IMG/VR virus record: IMGVR_UViG_3300044718_000026
Coordinates: 1-45,897 of that record
Strand: one strand, 5' to 3'
Length of the DNA stretch: 45,897 nt
Source: a virus
The notes under the pieces were generated by a model. It did not search any database. It saw only the letters and a program-made list of their open reading frames with translations, and was not told the DNA's origin. The position numbers and the translations under genes were made by a program. Each line of letters begins with the position of its first letter. Position 1 is the stretch's first letter. Of this stretch, positions 32,407-39,494 are shown in pieces.

Positions 32407-32589
32407 TCACTCATCGGCCTTGCTCCGCTCGGCCAGCCATGCACGGCGCCGCAGTTGCTCTTGCCGGCGCTCGGTCGGCACCGGTACGGGCGGCACCCAC
32501 GCCTGCCACCGCGCGTTGCGGCCGCTGCCGTCTCTGCGCACGGTCATAACGGCCGCCGGACCCATCGGCACGAGCTGCAGTCGCACCAC
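32407..32589 (-). CDS. Small basic protein
   Basis: The 60-aa protein starts at one of two adjacent GTGs and overlaps the upstream gene. It has PMGPAAVMTVRRDGSGRNAR followed by a Trp/Pro stretch and a helical Arg/Gln/Glu tail (RRQEQLRRRAWLAERSK). Probably binds nucleic acid or a partner; unknown. Confidence 0.55.
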   Translation of the reverse strand: MVRLQLVPMGPAAVMTVRRDGSGRNARWQAWVPPVPVPTERRQEQLRRRAWLAERSKADE

Positions 32590-32696
32590 TTCGCGTGCCG
32601 TTCGTGGGTGAGCTCTCGGCGCCTGGCCGCCATGCCGCGTAGCCCGTGCGGGCCCCGGTGCTCGGCGCGCCAGCCACGTAGCCCGTGGTCACTCAC
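32544..32696 (-). CDS. Tiny Cys-rich protein
   Basis: The 50-aa protein starts at GTG overlapping the upstream stop (GTGA). It is Arg-rich with WCDCSSCRW near the C-terminus, a likely metal site. Real coding is supported mainly by the overlap pattern of the operon. Confidence 0.5.
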   Translation of the reverse strand: MSDHGLRGWRAEHRGPHGLRGMAARRRELTHERHAKWCDCSSCRWVRRPL

Positions 32697-32953
32697 GGCT
32701 GACCCCGCCAGTTGCCCATGGGCTTGCCCTGGCACTGCCAGTCATCGGGCACCGCGGCGCCCTGGCCCTCCCAGTACTTCGCTGTTTTCAGGCACCACTC
32801 CCGGTCGGTCATGCCCGGTGTCTTCGGCGGGTCGCCTGGCGCAGGGTCATCGGCCTGGTAGCTCGGGTAGGGGAGCGGCGCGGGGTCGCCTGGCTGCATC
32901 GCTGCGTACCCGAGGGTTGCGGCCGCGACGACGCCGGCCAGCAGGCCCTTCAC
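32693..32953 (-). CDS. Secreted or membrane-anchored small protein
   Basis: The 86-aa protein starts at GTG overlapping the upstream stop, with a short basic start and hydrophobic segment (GLLAGVVAAATLGYAAM), then a Pro/Asp-rich part and a Cys pair (EWCLKTA, WQCQGK). This looks like an exported disulphide protein. A TTG nine bases upstream is the alternative start. Confidence 0.65.
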   Translation of the reverse strand: MKGLLAGVVAAATLGYAAMQPGDPAPLPYPSYQADDPAPGDPPKTPGMTDREWCLKTAKYWEGQGAAVPDDWQCQGKPMGNWRGQP

Positions 32954-33141
32954 GACGGCCAACCCTGCGGCCGGTCACGCTTGAGCCAACGGGTCTGCGA
33001 ATCCCACAGCGACCAGCGCGCGTCACGGAGTGCCTGTGCGCCGTTGCGCAGGCCCTTGCGCTCCCAGGCGTGCGCCTGATGGGTCAAATTGTTCAGGTCT
33101 TCGCCGTGCGTGCCGGTAAATCTGTCCGGTGGGCTAGTCAT
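32950..33141 (-). CDS. Small Trp/Arg-rich protein
   Basis: The 63-aa protein (MTSPPDRFTGTHGEDLNNLT) has a helical RDARWSLWDSQTRWLKRDRP region. ATGA overlap with the upstream gene. No function is recognised. Confidence 0.6.
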   Translation of the reverse strand: MTSPPDRFTGTHGEDLNNLTHQAHAWERKGLRNGAQALRDARWSLWDSQTRWLKRDRPQGWPS

Positions 33142-33302
33142 GACTTGACTCCTTTCCACCGTTTTTCGTTGGCCACCCGCTCGGCCGTGGTGCGCGTGTT
33201 CCGCCCGAAGGTGGAACGTCGCCCGGTGTTCGTGGCGACCTGCTGCCATTCCGGCGTGCGCTCCCACTCGGGCTGCGTGGCGGTCTGCTGCTCGTCGCTC
33301 AC
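33138..33302 (-). CDS. Small hydrophilic protein
   Basis: The 54-aa protein starts at GTG overlapping the upstream stop (GTGA) and reads SDEQQTATQPEWERTPEWQQ, then an Arg/Thr-rich tail. A related W-x-x-x-PEW phrase (KNPEWNTLL) occurs in the next gene upstream. Confidence 0.6.
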   Translation of the reverse strand: MSDEQQTATQPEWERTPEWQQVATNTGRRSTFGRNTRTTAERVANEKRWKGVKS

Positions 33303-33487
33303 GGCGTCCACCTCCCGAGGGATCGGTCGAACCGCTGCCCGGTGTCGAGATGATCCCAACGACGATTGCGCCAGCCCTGCGCGTGCTTTCGCATGTGTGG
33401 GTCACGCTCGGATTCCTGCGCATATCGCGTGCAGGTGTCCAGCAGCGTGTTCCACTCAGGATTTTTAGTCCACTGCGGTTTATTCAC
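33299..33487 (-). CDS. Small hypothetical protein
   Basis: The 62-aa protein starts at GTG overlapping the regulator gene's stop. It reads NKPQWTKNPEWNTLLDTCTR and then a basic, His/Arg/Trp-rich region. No function is known. Confidence 0.6.
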   Translation of the reverse strand: MNKPQWTKNPEWNTLLDTCTRYAQESERDPHMRKHAQGWRNRRWDHLDTGQRFDRSLGRWTP

Positions 33488-33834
33488 TCCGCAGCACCGC
33501 CCTGCAAACGCTCGTGGAGCTCGGCGGCAGGCCGCTCGGCAATGCCCTCGGCAAGGAATACGGCTGCCCAACGGGCACCCGTGCGCTGAACAATCCCGGT
33601 AGCGTCGTAAATCTCGCGCCAGGTCATGCCGCGCTGGCGCAGTGCCCAGACAATCGCGCCGCCACGCTGCGCGTTGGCATGTGACACTCGGTGATGCTCG
33701 TCGTATCGAGCGGAAACAATTTTGCCGGCCTCGGCAAGCAATTGCGGAGTCACGGCGACCTCGGGGGAGTGTTGTCCGGGCAGAAGTTCAGCAAGGACGG
33801 CGACCACTTGCTCTGTCAGTTGCTCAGGTGTCAT
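33484..33834 (-). CDS. Helix-turn-helix regulator heading the leftward operon
   Basis: The 116-aa protein has an N-terminal helix-rich part (MTPEQLTEQVVAVLAELLPG), then ALRQRGMTWREIYDATGIVQ and RTGARWA, a sigma-like/resolvase-like helix-turn-helix. A perfect palindrome and a -10 box lie directly upstream of its ATG, so it may control itself and the whole operon down to 27371. No ribosome site is present, which fits a leaderless message. Confidence 0.72.
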   Translation of the reverse strand: MTPEQLTEQVVAVLAELLPGQHSPEVAVTPQLLAEAGKIVSARYDEHHRVSHANAQRGGAIVWALRQRGMTWREIYDATGIVQRTGARWAAVFLAEGIAERPAAELHERLQGGAAE

Positions 33835-33841
33835 AGCGGCG

Positions 33842-33868
33842 AGCTTAGCACTGCGCTTAGCGCAGTGC
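33842..33868 (-). promoter_or_regulatory. Promoter with overlapping palindromic operator
   Basis: GCACTGCGC-TTA-GCGCAGTGC (33848-33868) is a perfect inverted repeat with 9-bp arms. On the minus strand TAAGCT (33847-33842) abuts it as the -10 box and ends seven bases before the ATG at 33834. A protein bound to the palindrome would block the polymerase. Confidence 0.65.
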
Positions 33869-33886
33869 GCAACCCCTAGACAGCAC

Positions 33887-33919
33887 GAAACCCGCCAGCT
33901 CAGGGGACTGGCGGGTTTC
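33887..33919 (-). terminator. Hairpin terminator after the CDF gene
   Basis: A 12-bp perfect stem (GAAACCCGCCAG/CTGGCGGGTTTC) with a 9-base loop lies 32 bases after the CDF stop. Its core of 25 bases matches the hairpin at 34622-34650 at 22 positions. Confidence 0.75.
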
Positions 33920-33951
33920 GGCAGTGTCAGGCAAGGACACCGGCACCGAAG

Positions 33952-34581
33952 TTACCCGGCGATCAGCAGCTTTGCATTACTGCGCCCGAGCTCTACGGCC
34001 ATGCCGGTGAGCAGCACTGCGATCAGGACTGCGGCCGCACCCGTCCACACCGCCGAGCCGGTGGCTAGCTGCAGCGCCGTGCCGACTATCGCCAGCGACA
34101 GGCCGGCGACGTCGAGTCCGTCCTCGATCGCCTGTGTCTTCATGGCGTTGTTGCTGGTCGTGCGCAGGTGCGCCAGCCAGGACTGGCCGTCGCGGCTCGG
34201 CGCCAGGGTGCGCAGCACCTGCACGAGCGAGGTGGACTCCAGTAGCGCGCTAGCCGCCAGGACGGCCAGGCTGGCCCACAGCAGGCCGGCGGCCACCTCA
34301 GGGTCGATGATCGACTGCAGGCCTTCCCACGCTGCGAAACCGCCACCCATCAGCGCCATGTTGACCGCGGCAATCAGGCCCCAGAAGTGCGGGCCCTTCG
34401 CCCAACTCTTGCCGTGCCACTCCCCGACGAGAAGCAGCGGGCCGGTCAGACTGTCGACCAGTGAGTGTGAGGCTTCTGCCAGCATTGCGGCACTGCCGCT
34501 GAACACACCGACTACGGTTTTCATACCGATTACAACGACGTTCACAGCGAGGGAATAGACCAGCGTCGACTTCGTGCTCAT
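33952..34581 (-). CDS. Cation diffusion facilitator (CDF)-family transporter
   Basis: The 209-aa integral membrane protein has about six helices. The second helix contains the family motif SGSAAMLAEASHSLVDSLTG (usual form LLADxxHSxxD, here E for the first D). The fifth has KTQAIEDGLDVAGL, where actinobacterial CDF proteins have a similar acidic pair. CDF proteins export Zn, Fe, Mn or related ions with H+ antiport. It lacks the usual C-terminal cytoplasmic domain of about 80 aa and ends right after the last helix. Its own promoter-like repeats and flanking hairpins mark a separate unit. Substrate cannot be told. Confidence 0.78.
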   Translation of the reverse strand: MSTKSTLVYSLAVNVVVIGMKTVVGVFSGSAAMLAEASHSLVDSLTGPLLLVGEWHGKSWAKGPHFWGLIAAVNMALMGGGFAAWEGLQSIIDPEVAAGLLWASLAVLAASALLESTSLVQVLRTLAPSRDGQSWLAHLRTTSNNAMKTQAIEDGLDVAGLSLAIVGTALQLATGSAVWTGAAAVLIAVLLTGMAVELGRSNAKLLIAG

Positions 34582-34593
34582 ACTTGTCTATCG

Positions 34594-34610
34594 CTAGCAC
34601 TGGCTAGTCG
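34594..34610 (-). promoter_or_regulatory. Promoter region with two GTRCTAR-type heptamers
   Basis: On the minus strand CGACTAG (34610-34604) and GTGCTAG (34600-34594) are spaced 10 bp apart, and TAGCGATAGACA follows as the -10 area, with the ATG at 34581. This is a looser form of the three-heptamer arrays at 37360, 42278 and 44530. No ribosome site precedes the ATG. Confidence 0.55.
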
Positions 34611-34621
34611 TTACAGCAGGA

Positions 34622-34650
34622 AGCCCGCCAGCTCTAGGAACTGGCGGGCT
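34622..34650 (-). terminator. Hairpin terminator upstream of the CDF unit
   Basis: A 10-bp stem (AGCCCGCCAG/CTGGCGGGCT) with a 9-base loop lies 12 bases beyond the stop of the leftward gene at 34663. It ends the upstream operon and isolates the CDF gene. Confidence 0.75.
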
Positions 34651-34662
34651 ATCCGGTGAGAG

Positions 34663-34758
34663 TTAGAGAGCGGCGAGCACGATCACAAGCAGGCCCAGTA
34701 GGACTGCCAGCCATGCCTTTGCCCAGCGGATCTGATCGCGACACTCGACGTTGCTCAT
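34663..34758 (-). CDS. 31-aa membrane peptide
   Basis: The product MSNVECRDQIRWAKAWLAVL continues into a hydrophobic stretch ending VLAAL, one membrane helix. It lies between the 34789 gene and a terminator. The ribosome site is weak, so the call is moderate. Confidence 0.5.
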   Translation of the reverse strand: MSNVECRDQIRWAKAWLAVLLGLLVIVLAAL

Positions 34759-34788
34759 ACCCGTATGTCGCTCGGGACACCCGAGGCG

Positions 34789-35355
34789 TTACAGCTCACC
34801 TGCCTTGCGTAGTGACACTACGGCCGTTTCACAGCGTGACGCCACGCCGCGACACTTCTTTGCCTGCTTGCGTGTGACGTGGTGTCCGTCGCGGTCGGCC
34901 ATTGAGCGCAGCCAAGCGGCAGCCAGCATTAGCGCGTCATCGGACAGCCGGTAGGCTTCCATTCGGTCGGCCAGGGATTGCGACACATCAGGCCAGGACG
35001 ACACCCACGGCGCAGCCGCATCTTTATGCTGCTCGAATCCCGGCACGTCGACCTGCTCACGCGGCCACGGTGGCACGGCGCTAACTGGCGGGGGGTTGCT
35101 CTCCTTCGCGAAGTCGGGCACATCGATCCTTAGAGTCCCCTCGGGTATCCGCAGCGGCACTTCGTCAGGTTCTGATTCATCGCCGGTAAGCCGGCGCACG
35201 CGCAATTCGAGATCGTCGGCCGCGGTTCGGTAGTGTTCAGATAGCACCACCTCGACACCAGCGACGCCGCGAATCTTAGCCTCTCTCATCAGACTATCGG
35301 CAGTCGAACGGTAGAACTCGATCTGTGCCCACAGGTAGGATAGGTTGTTTTTCAC
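34789..35355 (-). CDS. Hypothetical protein
   Basis: The 188-aa soluble protein has a helical N-terminus (AQIEFYRSTADSLMREAKIR), a Pro-rich middle (about residues 68-115) and a C-terminal helical, Lys/Arg-rich part with two Cys. It starts just inside the resolvase gene's end (ATG at 35355). No family is recognised; neighbours suggest DNA metabolism. Confidence 0.65.
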   Translation of the reverse strand: MKNNLSYLWAQIEFYRSTADSLMREAKIRGVAGVEVVLSEHYRTAADDLELRVRRLTGDESEPDEVPLRIPEGTLRIDVPDFAKESNPPPVSAVPPWPREQVDVPGFEQHKDAAAPWVSSWPDVSQSLADRMEAYRLSDDALMLAAAWLRSMADRDGHHVTRKQAKKCRGVASRCETAVVSLRKAGEL

Positions 35356-35840
35356 GCTGCTTCCTCACTACACATAGCGGAGAACTGCACGAGCTGCGTA
35401 ATGATGTTGTGCAGTTCAGTACGGACGGGATAACTTTTACCGATCATTGCGTGACCGTAGGGATCGCACCCGGTCGTGATGGCGCTGTAGATGTTTCCCG
35501 GCAACCATGCCCACCACTCGCCAGGGTTGGCAATCCGGGCGCGCTTCTCGATCAGCAGCGGCACGACTTCGCCGGAAGCCTCGCACTGCGTCATTGTTTG
35601 AGCCATCACGTCGGCGAGCGCCTTGCCGGCTAGCCCTCGGGGGTACGAGTCGACCACATCCTTTACTTGGATGCAGACACCCGGCACGCCCTTAATGTCC
35701 CCGAGGTCGGGGTCGGATCGGTCGGTGCGATGCCAGCCGGTCACTACGCGCCGCTCTGCGGTCGCAATGCCGGCATCGCGGAAGTACTGCGCTACGTCGC
35801 GCTCGGCCCGTAGCCCTTTGTCCCGATTAGCGTTCGGCAT
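35352..35840 (-). CDS. Hjc-like Holliday junction resolvase / PD-(D/E)XK nuclease
   Basis: The 162-aa protein has KGLRAERDVAQYFRDAGI, then DPDLGDIKGVPGVCIQVKDV. The E, D...GDI and Q-V-K residues give the PD-(D/E)XK catalytic pattern of Hjc-type resolvases and related phage nucleases. It probably resolves branched replication or recombination intermediates before packaging. A CEASGEVVPLLIEKR strand-helix follows, as in the family. Confidence 0.75.
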   Translation of the reverse strand: MPNANRDKGLRAERDVAQYFRDAGIATAERRVVTGWHRTDRSDPDLGDIKGVPGVCIQVKDVVDSYPRGLAGKALADVMAQTMTQCEASGEVVPLLIEKRARIANPGEWWAWLPGNIYSAITTGCDPYGHAMIGKSYPVRTELHNIITQLVQFSAMCSEEAA

Positions 35841-36045
35841 AGTTGGGCAATCTTTCTTGACGTAGCTCGGCGAGTAGCTGATCGAAAGGGTCTATGTAAA
35901 TCCTGCGATCTTCGAGGTCTTCGATTACGCGCTCTAGTTCCTCGACGGATTGCTGCCATTCTTTGCACTCTTCGTCATAGCAGGTCTCGTGCACAACGGG
36001 TGCACCCTTAGTGTCGCTGGCGCATTTGACGCACTCTTTAGCCAT
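35827..36045 (-). CDS. Small Cys-rich acidic protein
   Basis: The 72-aa protein begins MAKECVKCASDTKGAPVVHE and has a further Cys pair (CYDEECKEW), a likely zinc site, then an acidic helix. GGAAGG is the ribosome site. Overlaps the resolvase gene by 14 bases. Confidence 0.7.
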   Translation of the reverse strand: MAKECVKCASDTKGAPVVHETCYDEECKEWQQSVEELERVIEDLEDRRIYIDPFDQLLAELRQERLPNYAER

Positions 36046-36068
36046 CGCCGTTGCCTTCCCCTGTGGAA

Positions 36069-36102
36069 GGCAGGACGCCGGACCGTAGCCAGGCGTCCTG
36101 CC
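36069..36102 (-). terminator. Hairpin between two leftward genes
   Basis: An 11-bp perfect stem (GGCAGGACGCC/GGCGTCCTGCC) with a 12-base loop lies 12 bases after the stop at 36115. There is no clear T-run, so it may be a partial terminator or a message stabiliser. Confidence 0.6.
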
Positions 36103-36114
36103 GAGCTCGTGCCG

Positions 36115-37146
36115 CTACTGCTGCGGCCAGGGCGGCTGCTGCTGTGCCGGCGGGCCGGCCTGCTGTGGTTGCTGCCACTGCGGCTGCTGTGGCGGTGCCG
36201 GCGACTGAACGGGCGCAGGGCCTTGCTGCGCTACGAACGGGCTATCGCTGGCCGGCGGGCCGGCCTGCTGGTACTGCTGCGGAGGCGCCTGCTGTACCGG
36301 TGGCTGGCCCTGCCACTGCGGCTGCTGTACCGGCTGGCCGGCCTGTGGGGCTGGCTGGCCCTGCCACTGCGGCTGCTGTGCGTACTGCTGCGGAGGGGCC
36401 TGCTGCACGATGGGCTGCTGGCCCTGCCACTGAGGCTGGCCCTGCGGCTGTGCCGGCGGTCCGGGCGGTGGCCCTTGCTGCTGTGGGGCTGGCTGGCCTT
36501 GCCACTGCGGCTGCTGGCCGTTCTGTGCCGGCGGGCCGGCCTGCGCGTAGGCAGGCTGCTGCATCGGTGGTGCCTGCTGGTACTGCTGCTGCTGTGCTGG
36601 CTGGCCCTGCCATTGCGGCTGTTGGGTCTGCTGCACCGGGGGTTGCTGTACGGGCTGCTGGCCAGGGTCAGGGCCCGACACCATGGCGTCGCCAGGGGGC
36701 GGCATCGGGACGAAATGACAAATATAGATTCGTCGATCCTTGCCGCCCTTCTTTTTACTAGGCTCGGTTCCGACGAGTGCAAAGTAGATCTGGCAACCCG
36801 TCCCGAAGCCACCGCCGGCCTTCGCTACCGCACGCTTGAACTCGCCGAACATAGAGCCGGGTGCGCTGCCGTTCTTTTTGATATGGATGACGCGCACACC
36901 GTCATCGAAGTCTCCGTTATCGCGCTCGTCAGTCTGGACAGTTGCAAGAATCTGCATCTTCTCGTTACCGTCATCCCAGAACAGCGGGGTTCCCTTGTCG
37001 AAGTCACGCTGCTGCGTCTCTACTGCATCCTGCAGCATGGTGCCGCCGCGCCAGCGTGGCTGCTGTGGGCTTGACATCCACGGTGAGGGGTCGTTTCCCC
37101 AGTTCATGCCCGAGGCGCCGCCGAGCATTCCGTCTTGATTTGGCAT
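36115..37146 (-). CDS. Probable ssDNA-binding protein with long P/Q-rich tail
   Basis: The 343-aa protein has a folded N-terminal domain (about residues 30-150: TPLFWDDGNEKMQILATVQT, GDFDDGVRVIHIKKNG, GTGCQIYFALVGTEPSKKKG) that looks like an OB fold found in actinophage replication regions. Residues about 160-343 are low-complexity with recurring QPQWQGQPA units. An SSB-like role is inferred from fold pattern and neighbours (nuclease, helicase, resolvase). GGAAGG precedes the ATG. Confidence 0.65.
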   Translation of the reverse strand: MPNQDGMLGGASGMNWGNDPSPWMSSPQQPRWRGGTMLQDAVETQQRDFDKGTPLFWDDGNEKMQILATVQTDERDNGDFDDGVRVIHIKKNGSAPGSMFGEFKRAVAKAGGGFGTGCQIYFALVGTEPSKKKGGKDRRIYICHFVPMPPPGDAMVSGPDPGQQPVQQPPVQQTQQPQWQGQPAQQQQYQQAPPMQQPAYAQAGPPAQNGQQPQWQGQPAPQQQGPPPGPPAQPQGQPQWQGQQPIVQQAPPQQYAQQPQWQGQPAPQAGQPVQQPQWQGQPPVQQAPPQQYQQAGPPASDSPFVAQQGPAPVQSPAPPQQPQWQQPQQAGPPAQQQPPWPQQ

Positions 37147-37350
37147 TAGTCGTACCTTCCTGCTAGGTCATCGTGATAGTGACAGCGCGTCTCCCCGCTC
37201 CGCTGCCTTGCCCGCTCCCTGACTTCATTACCGGGCTGCCCTCCGCGGGAGGTACGCACTATCCGCCCTTACCGCATCACTACGATTTAGTTGTGGTTTC
37301 GATCAGCCGATTTCGATACCGCCGGCCATAAGATCACCTCCCTTCGTTGC
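37147..37350 (-). promoter_or_regulatory. About 200-base 5' leader with short reading frames
   Basis: From the promoter at 37358 to the ATG at 37146 the leader contains an 8-codon frame (37329-37303), an ATG-CGG-TAA minimal frame, and a 21-codon frame ending near the SSB-like gene, plus a CCTCCCGCGGAGG stem. No longer gene is seen. This is unusual in a genome of otherwise overlapping genes. Confidence 0.55.
37303..37329 (-). CDS. 8-aa leader peptide frame
   Basis: AAGGGAGGTGATC, an almost perfect anti-16S match, sits just before ATG encoding MAGGIEIG and a TGA. The ribosome site is stronger than almost any in the genome, yet serves only an 8-aa frame. It may be a leader peptide or may sequester ribosomes. 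That it is translated is inferred. Confidence 0.45.
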   Translation of the reverse strand: MAGGIEIG

Positions 37351-37357
37351 ACCCACA

Positions 37358-37386
37358 GCCTAGCACAGACTAGTACTCGCTAGTAC
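37358..37386 (-). promoter_or_regulatory. Leftward promoter with three 10-bp-spaced heptamers
   Basis: On the minus strand GTACTAG (37386-37380), GTACTAG (37376-37370) and GTGCTAG (37366-37360) follow at exact 10-bp steps, and TAGGCT (37363-37358) forms the -10 box. The same order is found at 42278-42306. It drives the SSB-like gene and those downstream of it. Confidence 0.75.
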
Positions 37387-39420
37387 TCAGCCAGGCTGCC
37401 CACCGTGCCCAGACTGCAGCGCCGCGGCCTGTGCGTTCGCTGCAGCTAGGACGTTTCCCGACCACGAGCCGTCGCCGTAGGCCTTAGTCCAGCGGCGCCA
37501 AATCGCCGTCAGTGTTTCCATGTCCAGCGCGGCCGCGATTTCGGCCAGTACCTCGGGCTCGGTCAAATCGTCAACGTCATCAGCCCTCGGGACCGTGGGC
37601 AGGACGGCCACGCCGGGTGGCTGTGCCGGCGCAGGGCCTGTAAATCCGGCCTCGGCCATGCTCTGCGGGTGCCGGCCCGATGCAGGCTGCTGGCCGGCGA
37701 CTGGCGGCTCAACAGCTGTGCCGTTCGGATCGTGCGCCACGATCCACTCAGCCAGCCACTTGCGGTGATGGTTCAGGTCCGTGGTGTTGCCGAGGGCACG
37801 AGCCCAACCCTGTAGCCGTGGCTTGTCGTTCTTGCGAATGTCGAGAATTTCGGCGATGCGCGTCTCGGCGTTGATACCCGAGTCGCCAGGCGTCGCTACT
37901 GGCGAGTAGGAATCCTCGGCGGCCTGCGCGTACTGCGGGCTCGGCGCAACGACGCCGTGCGGCGTGGTCGATCCGACTCGGCCGTGTGCTTCGTCGAGCA
38001 CTGCGTTAGCAATGTCGGCAACGGCCTGCGGGGTTGGCTTGCCGTTGGCCACGGGCGCTTTGCGTGTGCAGCGGTCCGGGTGGTCGCTATCCGCGCGCGG
38101 CCGGCCATCGACAACGTCGGGCACACCACAGCCAGGGCAGGTACGACGGCCAGCGACCGGCGCGGCCGCAGCAATGCCCCCCTCGGGGCCCCCCTCGACA
38201 GCCGCAGCCATAGCATCGGGCACATGCCAGTGACCCTTGCCGACCCACGGGTGACTTAGGAACTTCGCCTTATTCCACTCGCGCATTTCCATGGCCAGCC
38301 GAACCGATGCCCAGCCGCGTTCAATGTCGAAGCGGTGCGCCCTGACCTCGAATGTCTCCCGATCGATGTGGATCACTGCCGCGATGTCCTTGCGAACTGC
38401 CGGCATCGGTTCGTACTGCCGCGTTTCGTAGTTCATCATTAGCTCGGCGTTGGCATACATCCCGAGTTGCGTGCAGATCGGCTGCTCGTGCTCAGTCGGG
38501 TCGATCTCGGATTTTTTGTCACCGATCACGAGCTCGCCCGTGGCGATGATCTCGTAGATATTATCGAGCCGACCAGCAACGCCGTACTTCATGCACATGA
38601 CAACGCGCTCGATCAGACTCGGGATAGGACGCAGCCCGCATCGCGCCAGCTCGGCCAGGTAGTTGGCAATGATCGGCTGAAAATACGGATGCATGCCGGC
38701 AGGATCTTCGCCAGCGTCGACCCGCTGCAAAATCGAGTGGATAGCGTCGCCGAGGTTTGCACCCTCGGCAGTGCCGGCAACCACTTCGGCCTGCGCGACA
38801 ACGTCTTTGATCGTTTCCTTGTCGTCCTTAGCCACAGCAGCCAGGCGCAGCACGAGATCGGGACGCTGCGCCAGGCCCCAGGCGACCTGCCCCGTGCGCC
38901 AGACGCCGAGCCCGTAGCCGCTTACCAGCGACGCACCTAGCGTGCTCGGGCTGGTCTGCTCTTTGTACTTCCCGCCGGCATCGGGCAGGATGTACCGCCC
39001 GTACCGACCCTGCGGCACGTCGGGCTTTCCGCCCGTGGTGTCGATATCGTCGTCTAGCAAGTGGTCCTGTGTCGTTGCGGTCATCGTGGTATCCCCTTCG
39101 TGCAGCCGCGCTCTCTTAGCGCGCAGAATGTCGACTAACTGATAGCAGTCTATTTCAACGGCGCCGAGTCGGATAGCCTCGCGTCGTTTCCGGTCGGTCA
39201 AATCGTAATGGTCACCTGCTCTGTCTAGGCCATCCTTCTTTCCTGGCGTATTGCCAGGCTGGAACCACGCACGGCGCATGCCGAGTTTGGCAGCAAACGC
39301 GTGCAGCTCTGTGGGATCGAGAGAGTCGCTAATCAGGTGCGACCAGCGCGACGAGTAGGTCCGGCCGCTGCCGGGGTCGGTCACGTCGGCCGGCATGCGC
39401 ATGCTGTCTACGAAGATCAT
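37387..39420 (-). CDS. DUF4031-RecB/Cas4-like nuclease fusion
   Basis: The 677-aa reading frame has two parts. Residues about 1-105 (MIFVDSMRMP..., WSHLISDS...TELHAFAAKLGMRR, HYDLTDRKRREAIRLGAVEI) match the DUF4031 pattern. From residue 113 (MTATTQDH) it continues as an exonuclease with GDAIHSILQR, GRLDNIYEI and VIGDKKSEI (PD-(D/E)XK motifs), then a Cys cluster (RTCPGC) and a helical tail. No stop separates the parts. An AAGGGG site lies before the internal ATG at 39084, so the nuclease may also be made alone. It probably works in recombination or host-DNA degradation. Confidence 0.82.
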   Translation of the reverse strand: MIFVDSMRMPADVTDPGSGRTYSSRWSHLISDSLDPTELHAFAAKLGMRRAWFQPGNTPGKKDGLDRAGDHYDLTDRKRREAIRLGAVEIDCYQLVDILRAKRARLHEGDTTMTATTQDHLLDDDIDTTGGKPDVPQGRYGRYILPDAGGKYKEQTSPSTLGASLVSGYGLGVWRTGQVAWGLAQRPDLVLRLAAVAKDDKETIKDVVAQAEVVAGTAEGANLGDAIHSILQRVDAGEDPAGMHPYFQPIIANYLAELARCGLRPIPSLIERVVMCMKYGVAGRLDNIYEIIATGELVIGDKKSEIDPTEHEQPICTQLGMYANAELMMNYETRQYEPMPAVRKDIAAVIHIDRETFEVRAHRFDIERGWASVRLAMEMREWNKAKFLSHPWVGKGHWHVPDAMAAAVEGGPEGGIAAAAPVAGRRTCPGCGVPDVVDGRPRADSDHPDRCTRKAPVANGKPTPQAVADIANAVLDEAHGRVGSTTPHGVVAPSPQYAQAAEDSYSPVATPGDSGINAETRIAEILDIRKNDKPRLQGWARALGNTTDLNHHRKWLAEWIVAHDPNGTAVEPPVAGQQPASGRHPQSMAEAGFTGPAPAQPPGVAVLPTVPRADDVDDLTEPEVLAEIAAALDMETLTAIWRRWTKAYGDGSWSGNVLAAANAQAAALQSGHGGQPG

Positions 39421-39494
39421 CGGCCTAGCCACCATGCTGCACCGACAGCCGAGGCAAGAATGACACTGGCGTCGAAGATCAGATTGATAATCAT
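39417..39494 (-). CDS. 25-aa membrane peptide (tandem copy 2)
   Basis: The peptide MIINLIFDASVILASAVGAA ends WWLGR. Its ATG overlaps the previous stop and its stop overlaps the DUF4031 ATG. It shares the last coding bases and following start with the 39491 gene (18-base repeat). Single membrane helix. Confidence 0.55.
   Translation of the reverse strand: MIINLIFDASVILASAVGAAWWLGR

Noticed and set aside
32281-33468. 395-aa forward frame over the small leftward genes
   Set aside because: It crosses a chain of leftward genes joined by GTGA/ATGA overlaps and looks like random Arg/Pro/Ala sequence.
35950-37074. 374-aa forward frame rich in Leu and Arg
   Set aside because: It is the antisense of the P/Q-rich tail, whose repeated CAG/CTG codons keep it open.
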